This document shows, one piece after another, positions 35,431 to 45,085 of a stretch of 64,000 nucleotides of DNA; position 1 is the stretch's first letter; the number at the start of each line of letters is the position of its first letter. A program made the position numbers and the translations under genes. Source of the stretch: Haemophilus haemolyticus M19501 (GTDB lineage: Bacteria > Pseudomonadota > Gammaproteobacteria > Enterobacterales > Pasteurellaceae); contig NZ_AFQO01000007.1 of the NCBI RefSeq assembly GCF_000222025.1, positions 248,001 through 312,000 on the forward strand, given 5' to 3'. Under the pieces are notes generated by a model that had not been told where the DNA came from, made no database searches, and worked only from the letters and a program-made list of their open reading frames with translations.

Positions 35431-35458
35431 TTGAGATTTATACAAAAACCCGTATAAT
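35431..35458 (+). promoter_or_regulatory. rpmH-rnpA promoter
   Basis: TTGAGA (35431-35436), 16-base spacer, TATAAT (35453-35458), about 130 bases before rpmH, with a C-rich start region. It probably drives rpmH-rnpA-yidD-yidC. The dnaA promoter facing the other way was not resolved. Confidence 0.7.
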
Positions 35459-35587
35459 CCCCCCGATTTTGGAAGTTCGAGAGTTTTTCCCGAAAAATTT
35501 CCGTTTCTTATTTGACGAACGCGTATTTTATGATTAAAATTGCGCTCTATTTTTATTAACTCATAATCTGGATTTAGGTAGATTACA

Positions 35588-35722
35588 ATGAAACGTACAT
35601 TTCAACCTTCTGTATTAAAACGTAGTCGTACTCACGGTTTCCGTGCTCGTATGGCAACTAAAAATGGCCGTCAAGTTTTAGCGCGTCGTCGTGCTAAAGG
35701 TCGTAAAAGTTTATCTGCATAA
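35588..35722 (+). CDS. rpmH: 50S ribosomal protein L34
   Basis: 44-residue, very basic ribosomal protein beginning [19 protein letters not shown] and ending GRKSLSA. Near-invariant in bacteria. GGTAG-type sequence lies upstream. It is followed 12 bases later by rnpA, the universal rpmH-rnpA pair. Confidence 0.98.
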
Positions 35723-35734
35723 TCACCGTTCTTA

Positions 35735-36094
35735 GTGGTTAAGCTGAACTTTTCAAGGGAGTTACGTTTGTTAACTCCCGTTCAATTCAAAAATGTCTTC
35801 GAACAACCGTTCAGAGCTAGCACTCCAGAAATAACTATCCTTGCCAGAAAAAATAATCTTGAGCATCCTCGCTTAGGTTTGACTGTGGCTAAAAAACATT
35901 TAAAACGAGCTCATGATCGTAATCGTATTAAACGCTTAGTACGAGAAAGTTTTCGTTTATCGCAACATCGTTTACCAGCATGTGATTTTGTTTTTGTTGC
36001 AAAAGGGGGTATTGGTAAGCTTGATAATAGCTCTTTTGTGCAAATCTTAGAAAAATTATGGCAACGACACATTCGTTTGGTGCAAAAATCTTAA
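35735..36094 (+). CDS. rnpA: Ribonuclease P protein component
   Basis: Protein cofactor of the RNase P ribozyme in tRNA 5' maturation, 119 residues, basic, with the RNR signature [15 protein letters not shown]. It uses a GTG start at 35735 with no clear Shine-Dalgarno sequence, so expression may depend on coupling to rpmH. Its 3' end overlaps yidD by 37 bases. Confidence 0.95.
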   Translation: MVKLNFSRELRLLTPVQFKNVFEQPFRASTPEITILARKNNLEHPRLGLTVAKKHLKRAHDRNRIKRLVRESFRLSQHRLPACDFVFVAKGGIGKLDNSSFVQILEKLWQRHIRLVQKS

Positions 36095-36318
36095 TTGGAT
36101 TTATTCGTTTCTATCAACTTGTTATTAGTCCTCTTATCGGACCGCGTTGTCGGTTTGTGCCTACTTGTTCTTGCTATGGCATTGAAGCGTTAAAAACACA
36201 TGGATTGTTAAAAGGTAGTTGGCTTACTCTAAAACGTGTATTAAAATGTCACCCCTTGAACGCTGGTGGATTCGATCCTGTTCCACCTAAAATCAATAAT
36301 AACGATGAGAAAAAATAA
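36058..36318 (+). CDS. yidD: Membrane protein insertion efficiency factor YidD
   Basis: 86-residue amphipathic protein with the family signature [16 protein letters not shown] and a [18 protein letters not shown] tail. In E. coli it sits beside YidC and helps membrane protein insertion. It starts inside rnpA (37-base overlap, different frame) and ends at the yidC ATG (TAATG). Confidence 0.94.
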   Translation: MATTHSFGAKILIGFIRFYQLVISPLIGPRCRFVPTCSCYGIEALKTHGLLKGSWLTLKRVLKCHPLNAGGFDPVPPKINNNDEKK

Positions 36319-37946
36319 TGGACTCAAGACGTAGCCTATTAGTGTTAGCGCTAATTTTTATTTCTTTCCTTGTTTATCAGCAATGGCAATTGGATAAAAA
36401 TCCACAGGTGCCAACTGAGCAAACAACTTCAATGACTGCCAATTCTGATGTTCCGGCAAGTTCTCCTTCTTCTAATTCACAAGTCGTATCAGATTCTCAA
36501 ACTCATGGTCGTATTATTACCCTTGAAAACGATGTATTCCGTTTGAAAGTTGATACTTTAGGCGGTGATGTAATTAGTTCTGAATTACTAAAATATGACG
36601 CAGAATTGGATTCAAAAACACCATTTGAGTTATTAAAAGACACCAAAGAACATGTGTATATTGCACAAAGTGGTTTAATTGGTAAAAATGGTATCGATAC
36701 TCGTTCTGGTCGTGCGCAATATCAAATTGAAGGTGATAATTTTAAATTAGCTGATGGTCAAGCGTCTCTTTCAGTTCCTCTTCTTTTTGAAAAAGATGGT
36801 GTGACTTATCAAAAAATCTTTGTGTTAAAACGTGGTAGCTACGATTTAGGCGTGGATTACAAGATTGATAACCAAAGTAGTCAAGCTATTGAAGTCGAGC
36901 CTTATGGTCAATTGAAACATTCTATTGTTGAAAGCTCTGGTAATGTCGCAATGCCAACTTATACTGGTGGCGCATATTCTTCTTCAGAAACTAACTATAA
37001 AAAATATAGTTTTGGCGATATGAAGGATAATAATCTTTCTATTGATACTAAAGCTGGTTGGGTTGCAGTATTGCAGCATTATTTCGTATCGGCTTGGATT
37101 CCTAATCAAGATGTAAATAATCAGCTTTACACAATTACAGATACTAAAAATAATGTCGCTTCCATCGGTTATCGTGGTCCTATTGTCACTATTCCTGCTG
37201 GTGGTCAAGAGACGATTACAAGTTCATTATGGACTGGCCCTAAACTTCAAAATCAGATGGCTACCGTAGCAAATCACTTAGATTTAACTGTTGATTACGG
37301 TTGGGCTTGGTTTATTGCGAAACCGTTATTCTGGTTATTAACCTTTATCCAAGGGATTGTGTCTAATTGGGGTTTAGCGATTATCTGTGTAACAATCGTT
37401 GTGAAAGCAATTTTGTATCCACTTACGAAAGCACAATATACATCAATGGCTAAAATGCGTATGTTGCAACCTAAAATGCAAGAAATGCGTGAACGTTTCG
37501 GTGATGATCGCCAACGTATGAGCCAAGAAATGATGAAACTTTATAAAGAAGAAAAAGTAAATCCACTTGGTGGTTGTTTGCCAATTCTTCTTCAAATGCC
37601 AATCTTCATCGCATTGTATTGGACGTTTATGGAAGCAGTTGAATTACGCCATGCTCCATTCTTTGGTTGGATTCAAGATTTATCAGCACAAGATCCTTAT
37701 TATATTTTCCCTATTTTAATGGGTATCTCAATGTTCTTGTTGCAAAAAATGTCGCCAACACCAGTGGCTGATCCAATGCAGCAAAAAGTGATGAACTTTA
37801 TGCCATTAGTCTTTATGTTATTCTTCTTATGGTTCCCGGCTGGTTTAGTGTTGTACTGGTTAGTTTCTAACTTAATTACAATTGCACAACAGCAATTAAT
37901 TTATCGAGGGTTAGAGAAAAAAGGGTTACATTCCCGTAAGAAATAG
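36318..37946 (+). CDS. yidC: Membrane protein insertase YidC
   Basis: Inner-membrane insertase and Sec partner, 542 residues: N-terminal helix (about 5-22), a large periplasmic domain (about 60-330) and five C-terminal helices. The conserved cytoplasmic loop [19 protein letters not shown] and [20 protein letters not shown] are visible. One-base overlap with yidD. A terminator and a remarkable repeat pair lie downstream. Confidence 0.97.
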   Translation: MDSRRSLLVLALIFISFLVYQQWQLDKNPQVPTEQTTSMTANSDVPASSPSSNSQVVSDSQTHGRIITLENDVFRLKVDTLGGDVISSELLKYDAELDSKTPFELLKDTKEHVYIAQSGLIGKNGIDTRSGRAQYQIEGDNFKLADGQASLSVPLLFEKDGVTYQKIFVLKRGSYDLGVDYKIDNQSSQAIEVEPYGQLKHSIVESSGNVAMPTYTGGAYSSSETNYKKYSFGDMKDNNLSIDTKAGWVAVLQHYFVSAWIPNQDVNNQLYTITDTKNNVASIGYRGPIVTIPAGGQETITSSLWTGPKLQNQMATVANHLDLTVDYGWAWFIAKPLFWLLTFIQGIVSNWGLAIICVTIVVKAILYPLTKAQYTSMAKMRMLQPKMQEMRERFGDDRQRMSQEMMKLYKEEKVNPLGGCLPILLQMPIFIALYWTFMEAVELRHAPFFGWIQDLSAQDPYYIFPILMGISMFLLQKMSPTPVADPMQQKVMNFMPLVFMLFFLWFPAGLVLYWLVSNLITIAQQQLIYRGLEKKGLHSRKK

Positions 37947-37960
37947 TCACTAGTTGGTAA

Positions 37961-37994
37961 AAAGAAAGGCACGAATAGTGCCTTTCTTTATTTT
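37961..37994 (+). terminator. Terminator after yidC
   Basis: Stem AAAGAAAGGCAC / GTGCCTTTCTTT with loop GAATA, followed by ATTTT. It ends the rpmH-yidC transcript and lies immediately before the palindromic repeat pair. Confidence 0.85.
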
Positions 37995-37998
37995 GCTG

Positions 37999-38139
37999 TC
38001 GTGGGTAAGTATACCCACGGTTAATTATAGTAATAATAGTTCCCCTTTGGGGAACGTCAGGCGTTACCCCAAAGGGGTAGCACTGCAATGAACCTAGGGT
38101 ATACTTACCCTAGGTAATAATATAACCCTAGGCAATCAA
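37999..38139. repeat. Four-palindrome 141-bp repeat, copy 1
   Basis: Contains four hairpin sequences: P1 at 37999-38020 (stem CGTGGGTA/TACCCACG, loop AGTA), P2 at 38039-38055 (GTTCCCC/GGGGAAC, loop TTT), P3 at 38065-38079 (TACCCC/GGGGTA, loop AAA), P4 at 38093-38114 (CCTAGGGTA/TACCCTAGG, loop TACT). P1 and P4 loops are reverse complements, as are P2 and P3 loops. A second copy follows with exact 141-base period. Confidence 0.9.
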
Positions 38140-38280
38140 CCGTGGGTAAGTATACCCACGGTTAATTATAGTTATAATAGTTCCCCTTTGGGGAACGTTA
38201 AACTCTACCCCAAAGGGGTAGTATTGGAATAAACCTAGGGTATACCTACCCTAGGAAAGATATCTATCCCAGACAATAAT
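38140..38280. repeat. Four-palindrome 141-bp repeat, copy 2
   Basis: Tandem copy with P1 at 38140-38161, P2 at 38180-38196, P3 at 38206-38220 and P4 at 38234-38255, each exactly 141 bases from copy 1. The stems are intact while the spacers between P2 and P3 and between P3 and P4 have diverged strongly. The P4 loop is TACC instead of TACT. It ends 9 bases before the mnmE ATG. Confidence 0.9.
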
Positions 38281-38289
38281 AGGTTTTAT

Positions 38290-39648
38290 ATGAAAGAAAC
38301 AATCGTTGCTCAAGCTACTGCGCCAGGTCGTGGTGGTATTGGGATTTTAAGAGTCTCTGGGCCTTTAGCAACAGAAGTTGCACAAGCGGTGTTGGGAAAA
38401 TGTCCTAAGCCAAGAATGGCTGATTATCTCCCTTTTAAGGATGCTGATGGCACTGTTTTAGATCAAGGGATTGCCCTTTACTTCAAATCACCAAATTCAT
38501 TTACTGGTGAGGATGTATTGGAATTGCAAGGTCATGGTGGGCAGGTTGTATTAGATTTATTACTCAAACGTATTTTACAAATTGATGGAATCCGTTTGGC
38601 GAGACCGGGTGAGTTTTCTGAACAAGCTTTTTTGAATGATAAATTGGATCTTGCTCAAGCGGAAGCCATTGCGGATTTAATTGATGCAACATCAGAACAG
38701 GCAGCACGTTCCGCATTAAAATCTTTGCAAGGTGAATTTTCGAAGAAAGTAAATGAATTAGTTGATTTTGTTATTTACTTACGCACCTATGTAGAAGCAA
38801 GCATTGATTTTCCTGATGAAGAAATTGATTTCTTGGCGGATGGAAAAATTGAAGCAAACTTACGCGGTATTATTAATCAGTTGAAAGATGTTCGCTCTGA
38901 AGCCAAACAAGGTTCTATTTTACGTGAAGGCATGAAAGTGGTGATTGCCGGTCGCCCAAATGCAGGCAAATCTAGCTTGCTTAATGCGCTTGCTGGCCGC
39001 GAAGCAGCTATAGTAACGGATATTGCAGGTACAACGCGTGATGTACTGCGTGAGCATATTCATATTGACGGCATGCCATTGCATATTATTGATACCGCGG
39101 GTCTTCGAGATGCAACCGATGAAGTCGAGCGCATTGGCATTTCTCGCGCATGGACGGAAATTGAACAAGCCGATCGTATCATTTTGATGTTAGATAGTAG
39201 CGATCCTGAAAGTGCTGATTTAAGCAAAGTGCGGTCAGAATTTTTAGCAAAATTACCCATAACGTTGCCTGTCACTATTGTTCGAAACAAAATAGATTTA
39301 AATGGCGAACAAGCAAGTGAAAGCGAAGAGAGCGGTTATCAAATAATTCGTCTTTCCGCTCAAACGCATGATGGTGTACAACTTTTACGTGAGCATCTGA
39401 AACAAGCAATGGGCTTTCAAACTGGTATGGAAGGGGGCTTTTTAGCTCGTCGTCGTCATTTAGATGCACTTGAGAAAGCTGCAGAGCATTTGCAAATCGG
39501 TTTGGTTCAACTTACAGAATTTCACGCAGGAGAGCTTTTAGCGGAAGAATTACGTTTAGTTCAAACTTACTTGAGTGAAATTACAGGTGAATTCACATCA
39601 GATGACTTGCTAGGTAATATTTTTAGTTCTTTCTGTATTGGAAAATAG
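38290..39648 (+). CDS. mnmE: tRNA modification GTPase MnmE
   Basis: GTPase that with MnmG adds the carboxymethylaminomethyl group to tRNA wobble U34, 452 residues. N-terminal folate-binding domain, helical domain, embedded G domain with [29 protein letters not shown] and NKIDL, and the C-terminal catalytic CIGK. The ATG is unusually close to the palindromic repeat, whose last hairpins would lie in its leader; no classical Shine-Dalgarno is present (AGGTTTTAT precedes). Confidence 0.97.
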   Translation: MKETIVAQATAPGRGGIGILRVSGPLATEVAQAVLGKCPKPRMADYLPFKDADGTVLDQGIALYFKSPNSFTGEDVLELQGHGGQVVLDLLLKRILQIDGIRLARPGEFSEQAFLNDKLDLAQAEAIADLIDATSEQAARSALKSLQGEFSKKVNELVDFVIYLRTYVEASIDFPDEEIDFLADGKIEANLRGIINQLKDVRSEAKQGSILREGMKVVIAGRPNAGKSSLLNALAGREAAIVTDIAGTTRDVLREHIHIDGMPLHIIDTAGLRDATDEVERIGISRAWTEIEQADRIILMLDSSDPESADLSKVRSEFLAKLPITLPVTIVRNKIDLNGEQASESEESGYQIIRLSAQTHDGVQLLREHLKQAMGFQTGMEGGFLARRRHLDALEKAAEHLQIGLVQLTEFHAGELLAEELRLVQTYLSEITGEFTSDDLLGNIFSSFCIGK

Positions 39649-39662
39649 CAAGAGTAGAGTGC

Positions 39663-39773
39663 GGTCATTTTCTTGGGCAAAAATTTAGATCAAAAGCGGA
39701 AATTTTTGGTGGAATAGTGCTGATTGGAATTGGTATTAGCCTGCTTTATGAGCACGGTGTTTTCACTTTTTAA
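39663..39773 (+). pseudogene. mntP: 3' remnant of mntP (manganese exporter)
   Basis: 36 codons ending at TAA 39771-39773 read GHFLGQKFRSKAEIFGGIVL and then IGIGISLLYEHGVFTF. This matches the C-terminal end of MntP (the KAEI-GG-VLIGIG helix) by eye. No start codon or remaining 150 residues are present; upstream bases belong to mnmE, and a near-USS sits at the joint. It appears to be the decayed tail of a deleted gene. Confidence 0.65.
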
Positions 39774-39839
39774 GATGCTAATTTTCTACGTTTAGATTAT
39801 AATCGGGGAAAATTTTATGTTTATAACAAGGGTTATAGA

Positions 39840-41708
39840 ATGTTAATTGAAAAAATGCACAATTTATCAAATTCAAAGGCAGCTAAGTTTATTTTGGGTT
39901 TGATTACTTTATCGTTTTTAGTCGGGGGGATGTCTGGCTATCTTTTTAGTTCAAATGATACTTATGCTGCAAAAGTTAATGGTGAAGTGATTTCGCAACA
40001 GGATTTTTTAAATCGCTACAACCAAGAATTTGAGGCTCGTGCACAACGCGAAGGCGAAGCATTTATGGCTCAGTCAGATTCTCCTGAATTTGTTACCGCA
40101 CTTCGTCAAAGCACCATCAATCGAATGATTGATCAAGAATTGCTTCGTCAATATGCGAAAGAATTAAAATTAGGCGTCAGTGATGAAATGATTAAACGAG
40201 CAATCGTGACAGATCCTAATTTTCAAGTTAATGGCAAATTTGATAACGGTGTTTATCAACAAGTATTACAACAAAATCGTTTAAGTTCAGATGGTTATGC
40301 GGCTATTTTGCGTGGCGCATTGACTCTTGAACAAATGCAAAGTGGTGTTGCTAACAGTGAGTTTATCGTGCCTGTTCAGGCAAAAAATACCTCAGAAGTT
40401 TTCTTCCAAAAACGTTCAGCGCGCTTAGCGACGTTATCTCTTGCTGATGAAATGGCAAAGCAATCGGTATCCGATGATGAAATTAAAGCTTATTACGAAG
40501 CTAATCAAAAATCTTTTGTTCAGCCAGAACAAGTGAAGGTTCAATATATTGATCTCTCAGGTAGCCAAATCGAAAAAGGTATCGAAGTTAAAGATGTAGA
40601 AATTGCGCAATATTATCAAGATAATAAAGCTCAATTTATGACTCAGCGTTTAGCACATATTCAATTTGCAAATGAGCAAGACGCTAAGGCTACTTACGAT
40701 GAATTGCAAAAAGGTGCAAATTTCGCTGATGTAGCTAAAGCTAAATCTTTAGATAAAGTTTCTGGTGAGAATGGTGGTGATTTGGGTTGGGTAAATGCGA
40801 ATGAATTACCAAAAGCCTTTGAAGATGCCGCAGCTGCATTGCAGGTAGGGCAATATAGCCAGCCAATCAATGTGGATGGCAATTACCATATTGTTTTAGT
40901 GCAAGAACGTAAAGCTCAAACTTTAGATGAAGTGAAAGCACAAGTTGCAGATTTAGTGCGTAAATCCTTATTAGAAAATCGTTATTACGCAATTGAAAAG
41001 CAAGTGCGTGATAAGGCTTTTGAAGATAGCAAATCTCTGAATACCGCTGCACAAGTTGCAGGTGTTAAAGTTCAAGAGAGCGGTTATTTTTCTCGTCAAA
41101 ATGTACCTGCAGAATTAAATTTCCCTAATGTAGTTTCTGCCGTTTTTGAATCTGATATTGCCAATGGTGGCGCTAATTCAGAGCCTTTGAATGTCGGCGA
41201 TTATCACGCTATTGTAGTGCGAGTGTTAGATCATAAACCTGAAGGTGTGAGAACATTGGAAGATGCGAAAGCAGATATTGAAATGTTCTTAAAACGCCAG
41301 AAGGCTGAAAATGTTCTTAACGAAAAAGCACAACAAGCGGTGAAAGCATTAAGCGAAAATGCTGAATCGAAAGTGGATGGAATTAATTTCTCAAGTGAGC
41401 AAACTTTTACTTTAAGTGAAAATAAAGATCCAATTTTAACAAATGGTGTATTCTCAATTGCTAAACCAGAATCAGGTAAAGTGGTTTACCAAGTTGCTCG
41501 TAATGATAAAGGCGATGTGGTTGTTATTGCTTTAAATAAAGTAGAAGACGGCGTGCTTAACGATAAAGAATTAAGCCAATTTAGTGCTCAGTTATTACGT
41601 ACCAGTCAAGCTGAAGTTCAAGTGCAATTAATGCAAGGATTGCGTGAGAGAGCAAAAATTGAAGTAAATGATTCTTTCATCAATCAAGATGATGAAGCAC
41701 AGCAATAA
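39840..41708 (+). CDS. ppiD: Periplasmic folding chaperone PpiD
   Basis: Inner-membrane-anchored SurA-like chaperone for newly exported proteins, 622 residues. One N-terminal helix (about 15-35), SurA-N-like region, a parvulin-type domain around 265-360 (AHIQFANEQDAKATYDEL; GGDLGWVNANELPKAF) and a second divergent PPIase-like part. Parvulin domains in PpiD are usually inactive. AAGGG upstream of ATG. Confidence 0.94.
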   Translation: MLIEKMHNLSNSKAAKFILGLITLSFLVGGMSGYLFSSNDTYAAKVNGEVISQQDFLNRYNQEFEARAQREGEAFMAQSDSPEFVTALRQSTINRMIDQELLRQYAKELKLGVSDEMIKRAIVTDPNFQVNGKFDNGVYQQVLQQNRLSSDGYAAILRGALTLEQMQSGVANSEFIVPVQAKNTSEVFFQKRSARLATLSLADEMAKQSVSDDEIKAYYEANQKSFVQPEQVKVQYIDLSGSQIEKGIEVKDVEIAQYYQDNKAQFMTQRLAHIQFANEQDAKATYDELQKGANFADVAKAKSLDKVSGENGGDLGWVNANELPKAFEDAAAALQVGQYSQPINVDGNYHIVLVQERKAQTLDEVKAQVADLVRKSLLENRYYAIEKQVRDKAFEDSKSLNTAAQVAGVKVQESGYFSRQNVPAELNFPNVVSAVFESDIANGGANSEPLNVGDYHAIVVRVLDHKPEGVRTLEDAKADIEMFLKRQKAENVLNEKAQQAVKALSENAESKVDGINFSSEQTFTLSENKDPILTNGVFSIAKPESGKVVYQVARNDKGDVVVIALNKVEDGVLNDKELSQFSAQLLRTSQAEVQVQLMQGLRERAKIEVNDSFINQDDEAQQ

Positions 41709-41741
41709 TTGATTAAATTGCAATCTCAGATAAATTTTGAT

Positions 41742-41773
41742 AAAAAGTGCGGTAAATTCACCGCACTTTTTTA
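41742..41773. terminator. USS-dyad terminator between ppiD and hinT
   Basis: AAAAAGTGCGGT (41742-41753) and ACCGCACTTTTT (41760-41771) with loop AAATTC, followed by T. A perfect inverted pair of uptake signals with T-run, a good terminator for ppiD. Confidence 0.85.
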
Positions 41774-41786
41774 TAGGGAGCAAACA

Positions 41787-42137
41787 ATGGCAGAAGAAAC
41801 AATTTTTAGTAAAATCATCCGTAAAGAAATTCCTGCAAATATTGTCTATCAAGATGAATTAGTCACAGCGTTTCGTGATATTTCACCACAAGCTAAAACA
41901 CATATTTTGATCATTCCAAATAAAGTAATCCCAACAGTGAATGATGTAACGGAGCAAGATGAAGTATCGCTAGGTCGATTATTTAGCGTGGCGGCTAAAC
42001 TCGCTAAAGAAGAAGGCATTGCAGAAGACGGTTATCGCCTAATTATGAATTGCAATAAACATGGTGGGCAAGAAGTATTCCATTTGCATATGCATTTAGT
42101 CGGTGGTGAACCTTTAGGTAGAATGTTAGCGAAATAA
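41787..42137 (+). CDS. hinT: HIT-family purine nucleoside phosphoramidase HinT
   Basis: 116-residue HIT hydrolase that removes AMP from lysyl- and other phosphoramidates. The catalytic triad motif is [10 protein letters not shown] near the C-terminus. ATG 41787 follows GGGAG; codons upstream run through the terminator. It begins the hinT-ycfL-nagZ-rlmC cluster; hinT, ycfL and nagZ are also close together in E. coli. Confidence 0.96.
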   Translation: MAEETIFSKIIRKEIPANIVYQDELVTAFRDISPQAKTHILIIPNKVIPTVNDVTEQDEVSLGRLFSVAAKLAKEEGIAEDGYRLIMNCNKHGGQEVFHLHMHLVGGEPLGRMLAK

Positions 42138-42487
42138 TGAAAAAATATTTTTTAATTTTGGCGAGCCTTGTGCTCGCTGCTTGTTCAAGTTCAGTAGAAA
42201 ACTTAACTTATTCAACGAAGCCGATTTTAAATATCACATCTAATCTTTCACCTTTAATTCAAGTTGAAACGAGTCAAAAATCAGCGCTTATAAAAAATAA
42301 AAGTCAGCAACTTTTGAATATAAGTTACTACTTATATTGGTACGATCATTTAGGAGTAACCCAAACTTGGGAAAATCAGCAAGAGAGCTATTCCGCTCAA
42401 TTGTTGCTAAAACCACAAGAAGAGAAATCGATCGATTTAATTAAACCCACTGTAGAAAGTAAAAATTATCGCCTTTATTTAAAATAA
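42137..42487 (+). CDS. ycfL: YcfL-family lipoprotein
   Basis: 116-residue lipoprotein with lipobox LAAC (Cys16) and a beta-rich domain of DUF1425/YcfL type. Assignment rests on length, lipobox and position directly after hinT (TAATG overlap), matching the E. coli hinT-ycfL pair. Function unknown; in E. coli the neighbouring lpoB is a peptidoglycan-synthase activator, but this is not LpoB. Confidence 0.7.
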   Translation: MKKYFLILASLVLAACSSSVENLTYSTKPILNITSNLSPLIQVETSQKSALIKNKSQQLLNISYYLYWYDHLGVTQTWENQQESYSAQLLLKPQEEKSIDLIKPTVESKNYRLYLK

Positions 42488-42490
42488 TTT

Positions 42491-43543
42491 ATGAGCACGT
42501 TGTTAATTGATTTAAAAGGAAAAGAGTTGGAACAAGAGGAAGTTGAGTTACTTTCTCACCCTCTTGTTGCAGGATTGATTTTATTTACTCGAAATTTTGA
42601 AGACAGAGAACAAATTCAAGAATTAATTCGTTCTGTTCGTCAGCGAGTGAAAAAGCCTTTATTGATTACGGTGGATCAAGAAGGTGGACGAGTTCAACGT
42701 TTCCGTGATGGATTCACAACGTTGCCTTCAATGCAGGCTTTTCAAGAAACACTGTCCACAACTGAACAAGTGAGTTTTGCTAAAGAAGCAGGTTGGCAAA
42801 TGGCAGCAGAAATGATTGCCTTGGATATTGACTTAAGTTTTGCGCCGGTGCTGGATTTGGGGCATGAATGTCGAGCGATTGGTGATCGCAGTTTTTCATC
42901 TGATGTAAAAAGTGCGGTAAATTTAGCAGCCGCTTTTATCGATGGTATGCATCAAGCAGGTATGGCATCTACAGGTAAACATTTCCCTGGTCATGGCCAT
43001 GTATTAGCCGATTCTCATTTAGAAACACCTTATGATGATCGCGCAAAAGACGAAATTTTTAGTGGCGATCTCCAACCTTTCCAGCAGTTGATTTCACAAA
43101 ATAAACTCGATGCCATTATGCCTGCACATGTCATTTATAGACAATGTGATAGTCAACCAGCAAGTGGTTCAGAATATTGGTTGAAAGAAATCTTACGAAA
43201 ACAATTAAATTTCCAAGGTGCGATTTTTTCCGATGATCTCGGTATGAAAGGCGCAGGTGTAATGGGCGATTTTGTGGAGCGTAGCAAAAAAGCACTGAAT
43301 GCAGGTTGTGATCTTTTGTTACTGTGCAATGAACGTGAAGGTGTCATTCAAGTATTAGATAATCTAAAAATTAATGAAAATGAACCGCACTTTATGGCTC
43401 GTCAAGCTCGATTACAAAATTTATTTAAACGTAGAGTGATCAAGTGGAATGACTTGGTTTTAGATCAACGTTGGAAATTGAATCACCGAAATCTCGCAGA
43501 TATTCAAAGCCGTTGGCTAGATATTCAGGCTGCAAGAAAATGA
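42491..43543 (+). CDS. nagZ: Beta-N-acetylhexosaminidase NagZ
   Basis: Cytosolic glycosidase that removes GlcNAc from anhydro-muropeptides during cell-wall recycling, 350 residues, family GH3. Signature [18 protein letters not shown] with the mobile catalytic His/Asp loop, and the nucleophile in [11 protein letters not shown]. It overlaps rlmC by ATGA. Confidence 0.95.
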   Translation: MSTLLIDLKGKELEQEEVELLSHPLVAGLILFTRNFEDREQIQELIRSVRQRVKKPLLITVDQEGGRVQRFRDGFTTLPSMQAFQETLSTTEQVSFAKEAGWQMAAEMIALDIDLSFAPVLDLGHECRAIGDRSFSSDVKSAVNLAAAFIDGMHQAGMASTGKHFPGHGHVLADSHLETPYDDRAKDEIFSGDLQPFQQLISQNKLDAIMPAHVIYRQCDSQPASGSEYWLKEILRKQLNFQGAIFSDDLGMKGAGVMGDFVERSKKALNAGCDLLLLCNEREGVIQVLDNLKINENEPHFMARQARLQNLFKRRVIKWNDLVLDQRWKLNHRNLADIQSRWLDIQAARK

Positions 43544-44718
43544 TTGATTGTCGATACTATCAACAAAATGAATGTCGTTCTTGTCAATGGCTTGAGATAC
43601 CTTATAGTCAGCAGCTAACTGAAAAACAACATCATTTAAAGCAGCAACTGATTTCTATTAATTGCGATGGAGCGCAATGGTTGGCTCCTTTTCAATCTGA
43701 TGAACAAGGCTTTCGTAATAAAGCTAAGATGGTTGTTAGTGGTAGTGTTGAACGCCCGATACTTGGCATTCTAAAAAATCCTAATGATCCGCAAAGTGCG
43801 ATTGATTTGTGTGATTGTCCCCTTTATCCAACTCATTTTTCATTGATTTTTCCGGTTTTGAAGGATTTTATTGGTCGTGCTGGTTTAGTACCTTATAACA
43901 TTGCTAAACAAAAAGGTGAGCTTAAATATATTTTGCTGACAGAAAGTATTGCGACGGGAAAATTAATGTTGCGCTTTGTATTGCGCACAGAAAATAAATT
44001 GCCATTAATTCGTCGAGAATTACCCAAATTATTGGAAAAATTACCGCACTTAGAAGTGGTTGGCATTAATTTACAACCACAACACGCAGCCATTTTAGAA
44101 GGTGAACAAGAAACTTTTCTGACAGAACAACAATTTTTGCCAGAGAATTTCAACGGTATTCCGCTCTTTATTCGCCCACAAGGTTTCTTTCAAACCAATC
44201 CTAAAGTGGCTGCGGGATTATATGCAACCGCTCAGCAATGGGTGAGGGAATTACCAATCTATAAAATCTGGGATTTATTTTGTGGCGTGGGGGGATTTGG
44301 CTTACATTGTGCTAAAGCTTTACAGGAAAAATGGGGAAAAAATATAGAGTTAACTGGAATTGAAATTTCCTCATCCGCTATTTTTGCAGCGAGTCATTCC
44401 GCTAAAATATTGGGGTTAGAACATATAAATTTCCAATCTCTCGATGCGGCGAGTGTGATGAAAAATCAGGATAAGAATAAGCCAGATCTTGTGATTGTAA
44501 ATCCACCACGTCGTGGAATTAGAAAGGAATTAAGTGAATTTCTTAACCAAATTCAACCGCACTTTATCTTGTATTCCAGCTGTAATGCCGTGACAATGGG
44601 TAAAGATTTACAGTATCTCACTTGTTATAAACCATTGAAAATTCAACTTTTTGATATGTTTCCGCAAACATCTCACTATGAAGTATTAGTTTTACTAGAA
44701 ATAAAAAAGATTAATTAA
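43540..44718 (+). CDS. rlmC: 23S rRNA (uracil-747-C5)-methyltransferase RlmC
   Basis: SAM-dependent RNA methyltransferase of the RumB/TrmA class, 392 residues. A [4Fe-4S] cysteine set (C3, C11, C14, then in LCDCPLYP), SAM motif [22 protein letters not shown] and the nucleophile in [13 protein letters not shown] 43540 lies on the nagZ stop. Upstream in-frame codons lie in nagZ and are rejected. Confidence 0.95.
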   Translation: MIDCRYYQQNECRSCQWLEIPYSQQLTEKQHHLKQQLISINCDGAQWLAPFQSDEQGFRNKAKMVVSGSVERPILGILKNPNDPQSAIDLCDCPLYPTHFSLIFPVLKDFIGRAGLVPYNIAKQKGELKYILLTESIATGKLMLRFVLRTENKLPLIRRELPKLLEKLPHLEVVGINLQPQHAAILEGEQETFLTEQQFLPENFNGIPLFIRPQGFFQTNPKVAAGLYATAQQWVRELPIYKIWDLFCGVGGFGLHCAKALQEKWGKNIELTGIEISSSAIFAASHSAKILGLEHINFQSLDAASVMKNQDKNKPDLVIVNPPRRGIRKELSEFLNQIQPHFILYSSCNAVTMGKDLQYLTCYKPLKIQLFDMFPQTSHYEVLVLLEIKKIN

Positions 44719-44729
44719 GGTGAGATAGA

Positions 44730-44962
44730 AAAAGCTAGGGAATTTGAAAGAAGGGTGGTGGAACTAAGCAGAATTGGTCTTAACAGCAAGTGGCTTACTG
44801 CACGCATCCCTGCGGGATTTCTACCTAGCCCACCATAGATTAGAAAATGCATCTTGGTGTTCTAGCTTTTGCGGCATAAAACTATGCAATAAGGTTATAA
44901 ACCTTTAAAAGCCACTATATCAGGAGACCAATCCTGTCTTCCCACTATATTTGTAAGAAGTT
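44730..44962 (-). ncRNA. C4-antisense-like structured RNA
   Basis: A leftward transcript from the promoter at 44968-44996 would contain hairpins CAGGA/TCCTG (44921-44936), AAGGTT/AACCTT (44891-44905), GCATA/TATGC (44873-44886), then an outer helix AAAAGCTAG/CTAGCTTTT (44730-44738 with 44862-44870) enclosing GGTGG/CCACC, ATCCC/GGGAT and CAGCAAG/CTTACTG. Two boxes, 8 nt each and 8 nt apart (44925-44932, 44909-44916), are exactly complementary to two boxes with the same spacing (44773-44780, 44789-44796). The cloverleaf and GGTGGG...CCACCACCC layout recall phage C4 antisense RNA. The same strand encodes a 45-residue Ash-like frame (44715-44852: IYGGLGRNPAGMRAVSHLLL). Confidence 0.55.
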
Positions 44963-44967
44963 GAGTA

Positions 44968-44996
44968 ATGATAGAATCCTTTATATTAATTGTCAA
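44968..44996 (-). promoter_or_regulatory. Consensus promoter of the C4-like RNA
   Basis: On the minus strand TTGACA (44996-44991), 17-base spacer, TATCAT (44973-44968). It points away from crp toward rlmC, with no annotated gene to drive other than the structured RNA. Start expected near 44961. Confidence 0.7.
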
Positions 44997-45026
44997 TTAA
45001 TGTTTTGAATATTATTTCTAATTAAA

Positions 45027-45063
45027 CAAAAACCACCCAAATTGATTTTTGGGTGGTTTTATT
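45027..45063. terminator. Bidirectional terminator downstream of crp
   Basis: Stem AACCACCCAAA / TTTGGGTGGTT with loop around TTGAT, flanked by A- and T-runs. It is the evident terminator of crp and also separates it from the C4-like RNA promoter. Confidence 0.85.
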
Positions 45064-45085
45064 TTGAATAAATTATGATGAAAAA

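Noticed and set aside
35333-35587. Replication origin next to dnaA
   Set aside because: Only one weak DnaA-box-like word (TTATACAAA) and no AT-rich 13-mer set; in Haemophilus oriC is believed to lie elsewhere.
37999-38280. CRISPR array
   Set aside because: Only two units with 141-base period, palindromic throughout and with no variable spacers between short constant repeats.
44719-45000. 6S RNA, tmRNA, RNase P RNA or SRP RNA
   Set aside because: None of the conserved cores of these RNAs (as remembered from E. coli) is present; the GGTGGG/CCACC cloverleaf fits C4 better.
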